NCBI GenBank assembly: GCA_015680685.1
Contig: MNCI01006048.1
Coordinates: forward strand, 118,281-182,280
Direction of reading: 5' to 3'
Source of the DNA: Gnetum montanum
Taxonomy: Eukaryota > Streptophyta > Gnetopsida > Gnetales > Gnetaceae
DNA: 64,000 nt
Shown here in pieces: positions 10,431 through 23,500 of this stretch; position 1 is the first letter of the stretch; each line of letters starts with the position of its first letter. The notes under the pieces are model-generated. The model saw nothing but the letters and a program-made list of their open reading frames with translations, was not told where the DNA came from and made no database searches. A program made the translations under genes and the position numbers.

Positions 10431-11720
10431 ACTCCGATAAGCTATCTTATCTGCTATCACAAGTCCTACAAGTGACTTGAGCCTTGACTTCATACGGCTC
10501 TCTCATATTCCTAATGTAGTCACCCTTGGAAAAAGCATTTTTCAATGGAAAATGAGGAGTTTTTGCTTCTATTTTTAGTCTAGAATGGTCCCAAGGTCTT
10601 TGGAGGTGGATTTGGGCTTGGAATGATTTGTTTGAGGTTTTTTGTGTTAACTATGCTAGTCTCCATTAGTGACTACGCTGGTCAAGTGTAGTCATAGCAT
10701 TCCTCAATAGTCACACTTGGAAAATGGATTTTGATGGATTTTTACAAGGTTTTTGGTTGATTAGTTAGAAGTCTAAGGTCACTAAGGGTCTTGGGGAGGT
10801 GTAAAGGGTCTAAAGTGAAGTTTTGGAGGTGTATCATGGTTTGTATGATCAATCTCATCCATAAACCTTATGAATGCACTAGGCTAGCGTAGTAATAGCC
10901 TTCTTCCAATGTAGTCATGATTTTTGGTTGATTTTTGGCTTCATTTCATGAATGTGACAAAGTTTCGAGGCTACTGGTTGCTCTGGCTAGCGTTTAGGAT
11001 GATGGCATGGGAATTTGGAGTTGATTAGACATTGGGTGAGCTGGAAATGGTCTATTCCATCCTTGACTATGTTTGGCCTAGTGTAGTCATGCTATTGCCC
11101 AGTGTAGTCACACTAGAAATCTAGTCTATAGTAAGATTTGATGCCATTTGGATGCTTGGTGATTGCCAATCCTAACCCCCAACTACTAGTTTTGGTTATA
11201 GGGCATTATGGATCAATGAACAATGGGAATGAGTTGCTTGGAATTGGGAAAAGGTCATATATCCCATTTTACTACGTTGGGCCAGCGTAGTTTAGCTCCA
11301 AGCCAATGTAGTCACATGGGAAATCAGGTTTTTCATGCATATTTTGGGCTCTTGATAACATAGTTTGTACCTATGTCTACACTTGGTTGCTCAGCTTGAT
11401 CATGAGGTTTTTTAGTAGGGGTGAAGGATTAGGTATTGGGCTTTGTAGGTAAATGGGATATAGCACTTATTCCAAGGTTCCCATGGTTTAAGCCCTAGCA
11501 TAGTTTGAGTTGTGAATTTTAGTTGTTGAGTGAAGTATGAAAACTAGGGTTCCAAGGTGAATGCCTGGGTTTAAGTGGGTTTTCATGCCTTCATTTTGCA
11601 AAAATTATTGTTGTCTTCATCCTTCCTAGCTATTTCACCTAAGTTGTGAGCTCTATGCCTATCACTACTACCAACCCTAGTGTAGTCACAGCCATTCCAC
11701 TCACCAGTGCCAATGTAGTC
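10430..11720 (-). repeat. Tat-like U3 array of ~190-210-bp units with ACTACGCT palindromes
   Basis: Pairs of motifs of the form CTACGCTGG...AGTGTAGTC followed by a second GTAGTC recur near 10672, 10889, 11079, 11279, about 11490 and 11675, roughly every 190-210 bp. The text between them is also similar (for example a TTTTGGGCTT-like block and GGGTCTAA). Many copies read ACTATGCT or ACTACACT, as expected from CpG decay. The array ends beside the first exon of the plus-strand gene at 11781, so this is the inverted equivalent of 38160-38960. Confidence 0.75.
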
Positions 11721-11780
11721 ATCCCTAGACTACCAAAGTTCAAAGGTTTCTCAACGTTTTCTACGCTAGTCTTCTACAAC

Positions 11781-14700
11781 ATGTCGAGAGTAAAGGCACC
11801 CATGAAGAACCTTGTCTTGGAGAAGGAAAATGTAGCTGCTCATGTCCTATCACACTTCCCCTATCCTAGGATTAAGATGGTTCCACCACTATTTTTCCAA
11901 GGTAAACATCCTTACCAGTTTTTTCCCATTTATTCCATCTATTTCATTTATTGGGTTTAATCTATTTCCTAGATCTAGGCTTGTGTGTTCATCATTTTGG
12001 AATTCCATAAAATCCATACTATATATTTAGGCCATATTTATTCATTTTTGGCATTACTTGGATCATGGAGTTTGTTTTCATTGTGGAATAAATGCTATTT
12101 CCCATGAATTTCATGGATTTTTTGCCTTTTCCACCCACAAAAGCAACACTACCTATGAAATTTTTCCTAAAGAAATGGTTGCAAAATTTTATTTTTCAAG
12201 GCTATGGAATCATTTTATACTTTTTTAACTACTTGACTTTGCCTTATGAATAATTTTTTATTGACGTTTTTGTCAAGTTGTGTTAAGTGGATTTTCCATT
12301 TTTGGCTATTTTCTAGTGTATTTTTGGTATTTTTTATATAATAAAAGGTTTTAAATTCTTGATTTTTAATGTTATGGATGTTTATTTCATCATTCAAGGA
12401 TTCCAAAAATGGCGGAATCATTGATTTTGGATGAATGGGTTTTTTTCGATGGGTGTTTCTGTTGACTCATACGAAATTAGGTTTAGGCTAGAATGGCCAT
12501 GGTTACATCACTTCTACAATTTTTTCTAAAAAAATGGTTAATAATTTTTATGTTTTCTTGTTATGGGGTTATAATTCATGTTTTTACAATTTCAATGGCT
12601 ATGAAATCATCAAATTTTATTTAATAGTTAATTTTTTACAAATGTTTCCATAAGGTTGTGCAATATCAAGGTTTTAAGGCTATTACACATTTACCCCTGT
12701 GTAGATGGACAACATTTAGACTTTAAAAAGTTTTTCCCATAAACATACCATGATTCTGAGGATAGGCTAAGATGTTGAAAAGGGTCTAGAGATGGTTTAT
12801 ACTAAATTAAAACTTTTTCAATATTTTTCCCTGCTTTTTACTATGGTTAGTCCAGTTTTGGTATTGTTGTTCAATTCTATTAAATTTTGGTTTATGAGCC
12901 TAGGTTGTGCTTTGAAATTTTTCTAAGTATGAAATTTAACATGAAAACTAAAATTTTAGTTCTACACTATCATTTTCACATTTTTTATTCCAAACTATCA
13001 ATTCCATGCTTTTAGTTGTAAATAATCATTTTTACACTTTTGGTTTTATGTTAATTCCATTAAGTGTCAATTGTTCCATTCAGTATTTTGTCTAATTGTG
13101 ATTTTCATGTTGAAGTATTATTTGGTTGTAGAAATAGGTTGTTATGCTCATTTAATATTATAATTGTAATTTTTTTGGTGTTATGAAGTTTTGATTTTAG
13201 TTTTCAAGGTTGTAACAATTATGTGTTTGATGTTATAAGGCCTTCTTAAAGTCCGTCTTGGTTGTCATAGAGCTGGTGGGTGTCTTGTGTTGCATCCACA
13301 TGCCTGGTTCCAACACTTCATTCCTTAACATGGAGTGGGAAAACTATTCATTGTGGATCAAGCCAAGAGCAAGGGAGTTCCTAATCTACCTACTTTAGAA
13401 CTTTCGTGCGCTGATTTGGTCACACTTAGCTTTTGAAACTACAGCAGCCATCGTTGAGACCATCATGCCTCGATCTTCCAACATGATCATCAAGTTCCTA
13501 GTTCACAATCTTGAGGTCCACATGAAGAGTGAAGCACATGACAACACAACCACCATGTGCAGTCACAAATTATCAAAAATTTGGGAGATGTCCAAGTTCA
13601 AGCAATATAATATGGACAACACCTTACTAGTAGTGGAGCATCATGTGAATACCTTATTTCAAAATCCTCCAGGCACTATCTACTGTATAGAGGGGTATGT
13701 GTAGTTTTTATAATTTTTATTTTTGATTTATTTATTATTTTTTATTGTCATGAAGTTAAATTGTAATAATTTTTGTTGTTTCACTTACCTACAGGAATAC
13801 GGTAAATGATCAAGGATTGATTAGGGGTGATAACCTTTTACCCTTAGCCCAAAAAATAGTGGGGGTGTTCACCAAAAGCCCAATAATAAGGCTTGAGGTG
13901 ATGGATCAATTGAAGGATGATTTTGATAATTATATAAAGCATCATGCTAAGGCTCATATTAGGTGCCTAGCAAATGGGATGATGCATAGTGGATGGGAAA
14001 AATCATCCCAAGATGCAAAAGTGAACCCATATCCTAGAGCTCCAACGATGCCTTTATCATATAGGCAAAGTGCATATATTAGGTTGTTGATTTTGGTTAT
14101 TTCTTGTCATTGAGTTATTTAGGATTTGGTTGTTTAAATGGCTATACTAGTTTTGTTTTAATCTGGCTATATTTTGCATGATGCACATATGTTAGGACTA
14201 ATAGGCTATTTTTGTTATGGTGTAGGAGTTGTGCCATAAACTAAAGTAACTATAATCACTTCAGGATGAACTAAAAAGACATTAATTCTTAAGTTCAATA
14301 AGGTGAAACCTACCCAATATTGGATGGTTGATCATGCATCTAAGGCTATTCAAGTAAGGATCGTTCATGAAGGCCTACTTAACATCTTCATGGCCCCAAG
14401 CCCCATCGTTCCCACTATAGAAATGATTAACATCATTAACTCTTTAAGAAAAGGAGTCGAGAGGTTTTTCACCCATGTTCACAATGTGATTGTTACCTTG
14501 GATGTTAACAAATCCATCTTTAGTAACATCTTTGGTATTTCCAATGAGGGCACAATGATCACCATCAAAGCAAGAAAGGCAGTGGATCGCCAGGAGGAAG
14601 TTGAGGAGTGGTTAAACACTCACTATGGTCATAAGGAACTCTTTCTAAGCCATTTCCATGTTCTGGAGGCTAGAGAGATGTATCCCATATTTTGATCCTG

Positions 14701-15270
14701 TGTGTTTCCAAAGTTGCTTTTGTAGGGAAAGAAAATGGTTCTTGAGCAAGTATGGACCATGAAGAATGTTATAACTGAAGGCTTTTAATTCAACTAGGCT
14801 ACTCATTTGTTTTTTGGGTTGTAGAGTGAAGTCCTAAGGCTTTGAGAGAATCTTATAATGAAATTCCATGTACATTTCACATTCTTTGTAGCTTATCTAC
14901 AAAGGTTTTTGGAGTTCCTCATAGTGAAGAAGGATGAATGATGGGTAACTAGAAACTCATCTCAAATCACTAAGCCTTGGATAAGGTGCCTTGTTCAGAT
15001 GATGCATACCTAGGACCCACCAAAAGATGTGGGTGAATCACTATCCATCACCACTAAAGGCTTTGGTGAAAAATGTTGTACATCCCTAAACAACATGCGG
15101 AGGGAACCCCATGTTGAGTAAGAAAACATGGAACAGGCCAAAAGTTACTTGTTGAAGTTGAGGACTTAGCTAGAGAAAACATAAGAGGCCTTTGGTTGAT
15201 GAGATAGGGTGAGTTGTTGAGGAGCTCTTGAAGAGAAGGTTGATTGTTAAGCTTAACCACGTCCAAGACA
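11781..15270 (+). pseudogene. Multi-exon gene of unknown function carried by Tat-like element (copy 1)
   Basis: Exon-like blocks share protein sequence with an inverted copy at 38123-33318. Exon 1 (11781-11901) starts MSRVKAPMKNLVLE and ends at a GTAAAC donor. Exon 2 (about 13260-13692) contains VETIMPRSSNMIIKFLVHN, HKLSKIWEM and FQNPPGTIYC, then a GTATGT donor. Exon 3 starts after CTTACCTACAG (13795) and reads DNLLPLAQKIVGVFTKSP. A later exon (about 14290-14694) holds the APSPIVPTIEMINIINSLRKG block and EEVEEWLNTHYG. A last part near 15030-15270 keeps ESLSITTKG. Shifts (for example at 13434) and stops break it. I do not recognise the family. Tat-lineage elements are known to carry extra, often antisense and intron-bearing ORFs between pol and the 3' LTR, and this fits that place. 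Confidence 0.65.
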
Positions 15271-15464
15271 AGGTTAGAGGTATGTTCTATTTATTTTATT
15301 ATTTTTGGTTTGAAGTTATATTTTAAGTTATGATGTAGCCAAAATGTGCTAACTTGTTCTATGTTTTGTGGTTGTTGCTATTGCAGGCAAGCAATAGGAG
15401 TAGGAGGCTATTGTAGTAGCTGAGGTGGAAGGAAGACTCTAAAAGGAAGAAGCAACTGAGATGA

Positions 15465-16270
15465 AATGAAGATTCAAAAAATAGTCATACCAACCCTATA
15501 AATACCCAATGTCAACACAATTTTTAGGTTCTAACAGTTTTGGCATTCTAAGAATTTTTTGGCATTTTGATAGCAATTCAAAACTTCACACCTGTAACAA
15601 CAATTTTGCCATTTTTCCAACCATCAAAGCCCATTTGCAATCCTAATTTCACTTTTTAGTAGTATAAATTGGCACTATGCTAGGCATAGAGACTTCCATG
15701 TAGCTACCATTTCTCTAAAAATTTAAAATCCATTTCCATAAGCGCATTGTATATCTTGATGGAAACTAATGTAAAGTTGTCGAAAACTAGAGCTAGGAAG
15801 AAACTGAATCATGGAGTTGTAGTAGAATATAGCCTACATTTTCCACTGGACTTCAATCTCCTGCTAGCCACTAGTAGTTCCTTTGTCATGAAATCTATAC
15901 TTTATGAATCTTATTCTTTATTCTTTATAAAGTTATTATTCATGTTGTGAAAGTCTTAGTTCACATTTCCATTTCTGTAGTTGTTTTCACTTTTGGATTT
16001 ATAACTGCAATTGCATTTCCATTTATGTTTACATTTTTGTTTCATTTTCATTTCCAATTTCATCTATGTCTAACTCTACATTTTCATTTACATTCCGTAA
16101 GTCCTTGGGTGATTGACAAGGCCTTCTAGGGCACCCTGAATTCCATTTTCTGAAAGCCCATAGGATTTCGGATTAAAACTATTCTGGCATTTAGATCTTT
16201 TGATTTTTCCATTCTAGCAACTAAAATTTCTAGCATCAATAGTTTTCTAGCACTAGAATGAGGGCCGCCA
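15465..16270 (+). repeat. Tat-like LTR fragment A (TATA, R and U5 part)
   Basis: It is closely similar to 38960-39790 and 58705-59470: CCCTATAAATAC, then CAACAC.ATTTTTAGGTT, TTTTGGCATT, a block of ATTTCCATTT-type leader text, TAAGTCCTTGGGTGATTGA and GATTAAA...TTTAGATCTTTT. The U3 part is missing. At about 15465-15475 the sequence joins directly to the 3' end of the plus-strand gene, so this is a rearrangement point. The 3' LTR border is not visible. Confidence 0.72.
15494..15505 (+). promoter_or_regulatory. TATA box of LTR A
   Basis: CCCTATAAATAC is conserved in all three plus-strand LTR copies of this family (15494, 38971, 58716), each time followed at similar spacing by the same downstream text. 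Likely the core promoter. Confidence 0.7.
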
Positions 16271-16689
16271 CCTAAATTCTTGGTCATAAACCTATTTTAG
16301 CCACTTTTTTCCAATGCTAAGCTTCTACTTTTATGCCCTTCCATCATTCCATAATACCAACATTGGCTGTCAAACCTTCTTCCACAAGCCTTGGTGTAGT
16401 AGTCATAATAGAGTTGGATTTTTCTACAAATTTCCCCTCTACTACAACACCCATTCCATTCAAAGTCATTTTGTTTAATGCATTTCCATGCAATGTCGTT
16501 CCATCCAATACTATTCCTACTAAGACACTCATTTCTGTTCAATAGGTAAACCACTTTCTCTTTTTCCCATTTTCACTTAGGAATCATTTCCACTGCATTT
16601 TTATCTTTGGTTTACTATGTTAGTATATTATCCTACTTACTAATTATTTACTAAAAATAGTAAAAATATTATAAAAAACTTAATTTTCA

Positions 16690-17700
16690 TCATGTTGTTC
16701 CAACAGTCAACCAAATTGCCTTTTAACCTTACTAGCAATGTGTCTAGTCAATAGTACATGAGGATCTCTGACCCCAAAAGTGCTACTATTATTGAGTGTA
16801 GGAAATCCTTATGACTTAGAGGGTAAAGTCCTAGATTCTCAATGATAAATGAGGATTACTATAAATACATTTGTGCTAAGATCTAGGCAGGCATGCTGAT
16901 TCCACATATGGAAGTAGAAGCTACAAGGGAATACAAACTTATACATCACAATGGAAAAGAGTATATTCCCTTCCCATATGACAAAATACCTCTCACTGAC
17001 ACTTACATGCTTATCCTATCTCAACTAATTGAGATGGATGAGAAGCAGACAAAGGCTATCTCAGATGGATAGCTAAAGGAAGAGGATGAATTTGGGATAG
17101 ATTTTGAATCTAAGAACCTTTTAGGAGGGCTCTTCCAACAAGGAACCTCCAAGACCATAATGCCTACCTCTATCCCCTTCACCTCTTCCTCGGGACATGT
17201 CCCACAGCCTTCATTCCCATCATACCCAATCAAGTTTGGACCAACTCCCATCATAGCCATGCACCAAACATACTCAGTGCTATAATCCATGACCTACCAC
17301 TTTTTCATGCCATTTGGCACATAGCCTAGGTCTTTATAGTCATCATCAGTAGTTTTTATTGCAACTAATCCCCCAACCACCTAGACAGGGTTCAAACTAG
17401 GATCCTAAGTAACCTAGGGATTACACACCCACTTTTTCCCACTTGTGCTATAGATACTAATACAAATGTCATTTTCTCTATTTAGCCCACCTGCTACTAT
17501 AGTAACTCTGCCTCTTCCCTTCATACCCCAACCCATAACATGGCTACAAGCATTGCAACTTATGCCTCAAACCTTCGTCCAAACCCTAAAACCAATAGGG
17601 GCAAACCAAGGATTGGATTAAGCTTTACAAATGATCCAAGACTTGACTAAAGAGTTAAGAAAAAGTAAATGCTTAACATCCTAGACTGTAAAGATAATGA
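16690..17700 (+). pseudogene. Tat-like gag remnant A
   Basis: The plus strand reads MLFQQSTKLPFNL, then ICAKI.AGMLIPHMEVEA and the YIPFPYDKIPLTDTYML block with LSQLIEM. The same order is seen at 40660-41000 (AKIQVGLLIPC, YELIHCNEKENIP, YDKIFLNDTH, LSHLIEM). This is the N-terminal gag of the Tat/Ogre-like family. A Pro- and Thr-rich linker follows (17150-17640). Stops are frequent. The capsid part is shortened compared with copy B, and no zinc knuckle is found before the protease. Confidence 0.65.
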
Positions 17701-18039
17701 ACTTTTACCAAGATGATTCCATCAGTCCTATAGTTCCATCACTAACTCTTCCTCTTGGTATCCCTATGCCATAATTCACCAAGTACAATAGTGAAGGTGA
17801 TCTGTACACTCATCAAGTTAGCTTCTATACCAAGTGCATACTATTGCAAGCATGGATGCATATAAGTATGTGAATTTTTTCTTATGTCTGTGGTGGGAAA
17901 ATCACTTGATTGGTACCCTCTTCATCCAAGGAATCAAAGTCAACATCACTAGTGTTTCATGACAACAAAATTAAGACAAATACCCAAAATGGAAAATTAA
18001 CCAAGGCACCTCTCTTTATAACCATATGGATTTGACAAT

Positions 18040-18450
18040 ATAAAGTACATATAGTACACATAGACGATGGGGTGGTAACCAATGTCATACCCTACATGAT
18101 CATTGAACACTTGGGCCTAATCAAACAAATGCAACATACATTAACTTTAGCCCTTAAATCCTTTAATGGATCATGAGTTTCTATCAAAGGTTCCATTTCT
18201 CTAAATTTTGTGGTAGGGGAATAATTTCCCACAATGGTAGATTTCTTGGTAGTAGAAGAAACACCAAGATTTAGCCTCATCCTAGGAAAACCTTGGCTAG
18301 CCTAATTACGAGTTGTATCTTCACCTATTCACCAAGAAATTCACCTATCTTATGAGGGATATGAAATCATAATTCATGTCAATAGTGTGATCCCCTTAGA
18401 TGTTAACAATGTTGATATAGAACAAGGGTCCAAAGTGGAGTTTTAGGAAG
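18040..18450 (+). pseudogene. Tat-like aspartic protease remnant A
   Basis: The plus strand gives VHIDDGVVTNVIPYMIIEHL, LKSFNGS, SLNFVVGE and FLVVEETPRFSLILGKPWLA, then VVSSPIHQEIHLSYEG. This is the gypsy retropepsin fold: an active-site region (here DDG in place of DTG/DSG) and the ILG.PWL flap-helix block. It matches 43560-43920 almost block for block. Text continues with weak coding to 18630. The element is then interrupted at 18736 by the Athila-like insertion. Confidence 0.8.
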
Positions 18451-18735
18451 AAACTCTTACTGTTGGCCACAAAATCAAAGAGGTTAATGGATCCAAAGAG
18501 GTCAAAATGAACAACAAGGAATCAATCAATGGCTCATGCGGAGAGCTCCCCTTCAACATTGTTAGTGGAGAAGATGGAGAATATAAACTAGTACAAAATA
18601 GACCATATGCATTTCCTAGTCTCTTGTAGATAAAGAAGCACTTGCACAAGTGATATATGATCCTAATCATTCTTATATCCTATGCACTTACAACATGGTA
18701 ACTATATGTACTTATAGCATGATAGCCTAGTTTAT

Positions 18736-19547
18736 TGATGAGTGGCGAGGTACCCCTACACTCAACCATATGAATACGAGCATCTCACGCATGATCTGAT
18801 CGAACTCCAAGGACTAAGTGCTTACATGCCTTAATGGAACACTCATGGTTAATCAATCGTTGTCTTCCCAAACTTACTTCTATTGTCATAGTTGTATGGT
18901 TAAGTAAGCTTGGGGTATATGAATTTTTATGGCTTTTATCTTTTTGGTGTCTTATGCTAATGAGGGAAAGGAAAAGAGAACTAAGTGACTGACTTTCATT
19001 AAATATTCACTAAGTTATAATAGTTCCTAACACCAGTATCCATTTGCACTTTTCGTACACATCCTGAACTAGTGCAACGCTACTGGGATTACCAAACGCT
19101 AGTCATTACTAGGTTACCAAGCATTACAAGCATGCTCGAAGCGGTCGTACTGAGTGTACTTAACTAAGAGATTCAAGGGTTGAGAGAGAGATTAATTAAC
19201 AAGGAAAGCATTAAAAATTCAAAAATAATTAATTACTAATTAGCTTAATCTGTATACTACAAGGTTTATCATAAATTTCATCTTTATTTCCGTACACAAA
19301 TGTGTGCTTAGGTACAATTAGCTCAAATAAAGATCCGTTCACTTTAAGACTCCTACTACAGCCACACAGAAATTATTCTAACTTTGGAATGGTAAAACTA
19401 CAAGAGTTTGGCTAAGGGTCTAAGTCTTACTATCCGGGAACAAAGGGTGCCGCCTCTTATTTATAGAAGATGGGGTAGGATGCAATATCCCATATGCGAT
19501 ATCACGTGGCAAATGCAATATCGCATACGTGATATCACGGCTCATCA
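18736..19547 (-). repeat. 3' LTR of Athila-like element (812 bp)
   Basis: Starts TGATGAGTGGCGAGGTACC and ends GCTCATCA. It matches 24559-25379 almost base for base over long stretches. Near 19490-19540, the outer U3 in element orientation, lie repeated ATGCGATATC/GATATCAC words. Confidence 0.93.
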
Positions 19548-20714
19548 TACCCTCATGACTGAATGAAAAATCATCCTTAAGTTCCTTACAAAATATTGGG
19601 AAGGTATGGGATTATTGACTTAAATAACACTAATGGTGAATGGAATGATGTGTGAATGGATCTATCGTTACAATACATGCCAACATTGGTATTCATGATC
19701 ACAAGAATGAACACTATATACATTTGACATCTAGCCTTATTTGGTAGCTAAGAGAGAAGAGAGAATAGAAGAAGTCTATTGCTGCTGATGTCAAGATTGC
19801 ACTTTTCCTTTGGTCATCCATAAGCAGGCCATCAATCTTGTTCCTTACACAACTTTTCCAGCACCAGTTCATCCTAAGTGTTTCCTCCAGATCCAATCCA
19901 TTGTTGTATGATTGTCATATGCACACACAACACAGTCACATATTAGCAAGGGTTAATAAATCACAATGTAGTTGATACCTTGTCTTGGTGTAAGGTCCAT
20001 TGGTTGAGTTGTGATATGGCTAATATGGATTCTGAAGATATAACACTGGTGACTACCCAAGGTGTAGGGTTTAGGAGAAAATTGAAAAAATTGGTCCAAG
20101 ACGCCCATGACTAAGAGCGATCCTCTGGTAGCAATAGAACGAAAAAGGATGAGGAATAAGAAAGATGGAGAAAAAGAAACAACGAAAATGTTGATAAAAT
20201 TGATGTTAGATGTGGTAATGAACAAATTAAATGTTGATTGCAGAAATGTTTAAGGGAAAGAAGTTAACTGATGCACCAAATAGGAATGCCAGTGGGTCCT
20301 CCCCAAAGCAGGCTCATGCCCATTATGCCCTGACAAACCCACATTCAAAGAGTTCGTAGGCTCTAGAAATGTCATTCGAAAGCAAGAGTTAAAATCTTAA
20401 CCACAAGGATTTACCAAAAAGAAAAAAATGTATCAACCAAAATATAGACTACTGATATAATCGGCAATGAGGTGGTAAATGGAGAAAGAATGATGGAAAG
20501 AAGAGAATGGAATGGAATCCCAAGAACAAGGTGGTGTACAACCCCTTGTGTATGTATGGTTAATGTGACTAAGTAGATCTCATTCCAAATCTAGCCTCAA
20601 AAAATCCACATCTAGTGACTTTACATTAATACATTTGGCCAATCTATCCACTTGAAGTAACAAGAATTCTTCCGCCAAAGAGTCACCACCATTCTAAGGA
20701 AACAAGAAAGGGAA
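19548..20714 (-). other. Internal, non-gag/pro part of Athila-like element
   Basis: Between the 3' LTR and the assembly gap I see no polymerase or integrase motif on the minus strand. Short open frames exist but are unrecognised. In Athila elements an env-like region and a long 3' untranslated region lie here, so this may be such sequence. Confidence 0.45.
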
Positions 20715-21525
20715 NNNNNNNNNNNNNNNNNNNNNNNNNNNNNNNNNNNNNNNNNNNNNNNNNNNNNNNNNNNNNNNNNNNNNNNNNNNNNNNNNNNNNN
20801 NNNNNNNNNNNNNNNNNNNNNNNNNNNNNNNNNNNNNNNNNNNNNNNNNNNNNNNNNNNNNNNNNNNNNNNNNNNNNNNNNNNNNNNNNNNNNNNNNNNN
20901 NNNNNNNNNNNNNNNNNNNNNNNNNNNNNNNNNNNNNNNNNNNNNNNNNNNNNNNNNNNNNNNNNNNNNNNNNNNNNNNNNNNNNNNNNNNNNNNNNNNN
21001 NNNNNNNNNNNNNNNNNNNNNNNNNNNNNNNNNNNNNNNNNNNNNNNNNNNNNNNNNNNNNNNNNNNNNNNNNNNNNNNNNNNNNNNNNNNNNNNNNNNN
21101 NNNNNNNNNNNNNNNNNNNNNNNNNNNNNNNNNNNNNNNNNNNNNNNNNNNNNNNNNNNNNNNNNNNNNNNNNNNNNNNNNNNNNNNNNNNNNNNNNNNN
21201 NNNNNNNNNNNNNNNNNNNNNNNNNNNNNNNNNNNNNNNNNNNNNNNNNNNNNNNNNNNNNNNNNNNNNNNNNNNNNNNNNNNNNNNNNNNNNNNNNNNN
21301 NNNNNNNNNNNNNNNNNNNNNNNNNNNNNNNNNNNNNNNNNNNNNNNNNNNNNNNNNNNNNNNNNNNNNNNNNNNNNNNNNNNNNNNNNNNNNNNNNNNN
21401 NNNNNNNNNNNNNNNNNNNNNNNNNNNNNNNNNNNNNNNNNNNNNNNNNNNNNNNNNNNNNNNNNNNNNNNNNNNNNNNNNNNNNNNNNNNNNNNNNNNN
21501 NNNNNNNNNNNNNNNNNNNNNNNNN
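20715..21525. other. Assembly gap (811 N)
   Basis: Unknown sequence. It lies just after the protease of the Athila-like element, where reverse transcriptase would start. Confidence 0.99.
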
Positions 21526-22106
21526 CTTCCCATTATTATTGGGAAGTCCCCTTTATCATTATTTAATTGTATCACTAGGAAATTAGTGGGGTATGACCAC
21601 CCACACACAGTGGTAATGATTTCCTCCACCAATCCCAAGGGAATAGTGATAGATTGGCCATCCAGCTCTAGGCAAATATTGCTCTTCCTCAATGGAGGCA
21701 GGTTCTAAGCTTTGTACATCTCTTGCGATATTAAGTTGACTCCAAAGCCTAAGTTCAGAAAAGCTTTACATGGTTCATTCCCAGTGATTTGGAGATAGAT
21801 TAGAGAGCTTTCATGATCAAATAATTTCTTGGGAAGGTGGCCCTCCTTAATCCAGTCAGTAACGGCATGTGTTAACATAACCATGTGCGTTGAGCTCGGT
21901 ATTTGATTTGAAGGGAGCTCTGAAGCCTTATCTGATGGAGAGACGTTCAGAGGTTCAACCGCTTGTGGTTGTGAGGACTTGGTTGGACTATTGATTTTGA
22001 AGAAAGGTCTTCTCTTCATATGGTTGTCAGAACTAGTTGTGAGTGCAAGATTCACAACCCTCGTAGCATTGCATTGTTGCGGTTGAGTAGGGAGTTTCCC
22101 TTGCAT
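21526..22106 (-). pseudogene. Athila-like aspartic protease, damaged
   Basis: From 22106 the minus strand reads MQGKLPTQPQQCNATRVVNL, then LTHAVTDWIKEGHLPKKLFD and PCKAFLNLGFGVNLISQEMY. After a stop the same frame continues LRKSNICLELDGQSITIPLG, LVEEIITTVCGWSYPTNFLV and GDFPIIMG before the gap. This is the Athila protease order, usually LDLGASVNLMP then IPLGIVEDVLV and DFVVLD. The catalytic Asp is replaced by Asn (FLNLG). Expected downstream neighbours are in the gap or absent. Confidence 0.82.
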
Positions 22107-22489
22107 TGCTGGAGTGGGTGGTAATGGAGCTATCAGTGTGAGAGTTGCATATGGATTTGGAGGATGGTATGTCTATGGGTTATCTCCCCTAGGAGAAGGA
22201 TTCCTATAATACTCCCAAGCTTGGTAGTGATTTTGTAGTGTCACGTGACCAATAGAGTCACATGGAGAGATTGACTACTTCTCGTAGTAGCCATATGGAT
22301 TCGGTTGTAGGTAGGGGTATTATTGCCTTGGTGGTGGCATCCCCCATGACTATGGGTATTGCCACTGTTGATGTTACTCATAGGTTGTGGTGGATTTCCA
22401 CTTGGATAATATGTTGAAGGTTGGTGGAACTACCCTAGGTTAGCTTGGGGATAAGGTAACCATCGGGGTGCTTGCCATTTATTAAGTCA

Positions 22490-23500
22490 TGGGTTGAGTG
22501 CATACACCCTAGACTCTTGTAGCTGTGAGATCACTGGGCAACATCTGTTAGGATGGTCATATTGGCATATCTCACATCCATCGTCATTGTCCATGTTTGA
22601 ATCCACAGCCTCTTCAGTAATCACCATTTTTCCCTTACCTTTGTTATGTGCATCGTCCACTTCTCTCTTTTCTTTTTGTCATAGTCACTACCTTGCTCCC
22701 TAGACTCTTCTACAATTTTAAGAATAGTTTCAAACCTACTATCCAAGGAGTCCCACATTTGGTCTACCTTTGTCAATACCTCTGTTGTTAACTTTTGGAG
22801 TGGTAAAGTTTTCCTATTTACCATCTCTTTGAGTGGTGACTCTTCCTCCTCCTCACAAAATCTCACCTCCCTTTTCTGAAGGGAAGCGTTTCGGTTGTAC
22901 TCTTCCACACTTTCTCTATTATGTAGCTCCTCTTCTTCCTTGGCTACTTGCTCTAGCAATCTATGAACCTGATGAGACCTAAGCTCTGATAATCTCACTT
23001 GGGCATACGTCCCAAGGGTTCTCCTTGTTTCATGCCTAAGTCCATCTATGAGATGGCGTAGTTGATCCCGTTGTGAGTAACTATGGCCAGGGCAATGATG
23101 TAATAGTGTGTAATAGTGGCCCATGGCAACATCCAGGGGTTTATGATCTACCTGCTTCCATCCTTAGATTTTCTTTCGTAGCTTAGACACTCGGGAGTAT
23201 GTTTGGTACTTATCATTAAATAGTTGTAACATTGTACTCCACCTCCGAATGGATTCTGATTCTAAGGACTAATACCAACTTTTCACTTCTTTCACTAGTG
23301 TCCTTGGGAACAACTTCAATTTTTGCCATTCATTCTCAATGTTTTGGAAGGCACATTAATTGTGGAATTCTTGTAAGTGATTTTGAGAATTAGTGTTTTA
23401 TCCCCCTTCAAATCGTGGGATATTGTTCATGTCTAACCTCTCGATCCTACTATCCTTTTGGTGCCTTATTGAAACTCTTACAGCCTCTATGATATCTAGC
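22490..23500 (-). pseudogene. Athila-like gag remnant
   Basis: The minus strand gives MNNIPRFEGG, LFPRTLVKEVKSWYQSLESESIRRW-like text (with one stop) and TMLQLFNDKYQTYSR, the Retrotrans_gag domain. An open frame at 22621-23124 (CPGHSYSQRDQLRHLIDGL) is followed by a Glu-rich stretch. After a shift near 22618, CEICQYDHPNRCC is a degraded zinc knuckle one residue short of CX2CX4HX4C. The GH.Y.Q.DQL..FIDGL block is typical of Athila gag. A second minus frame at 23511-23993 overlaps the gag N-terminal region and has an unlikely composition, so I do not call it. Confidence 0.82.
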
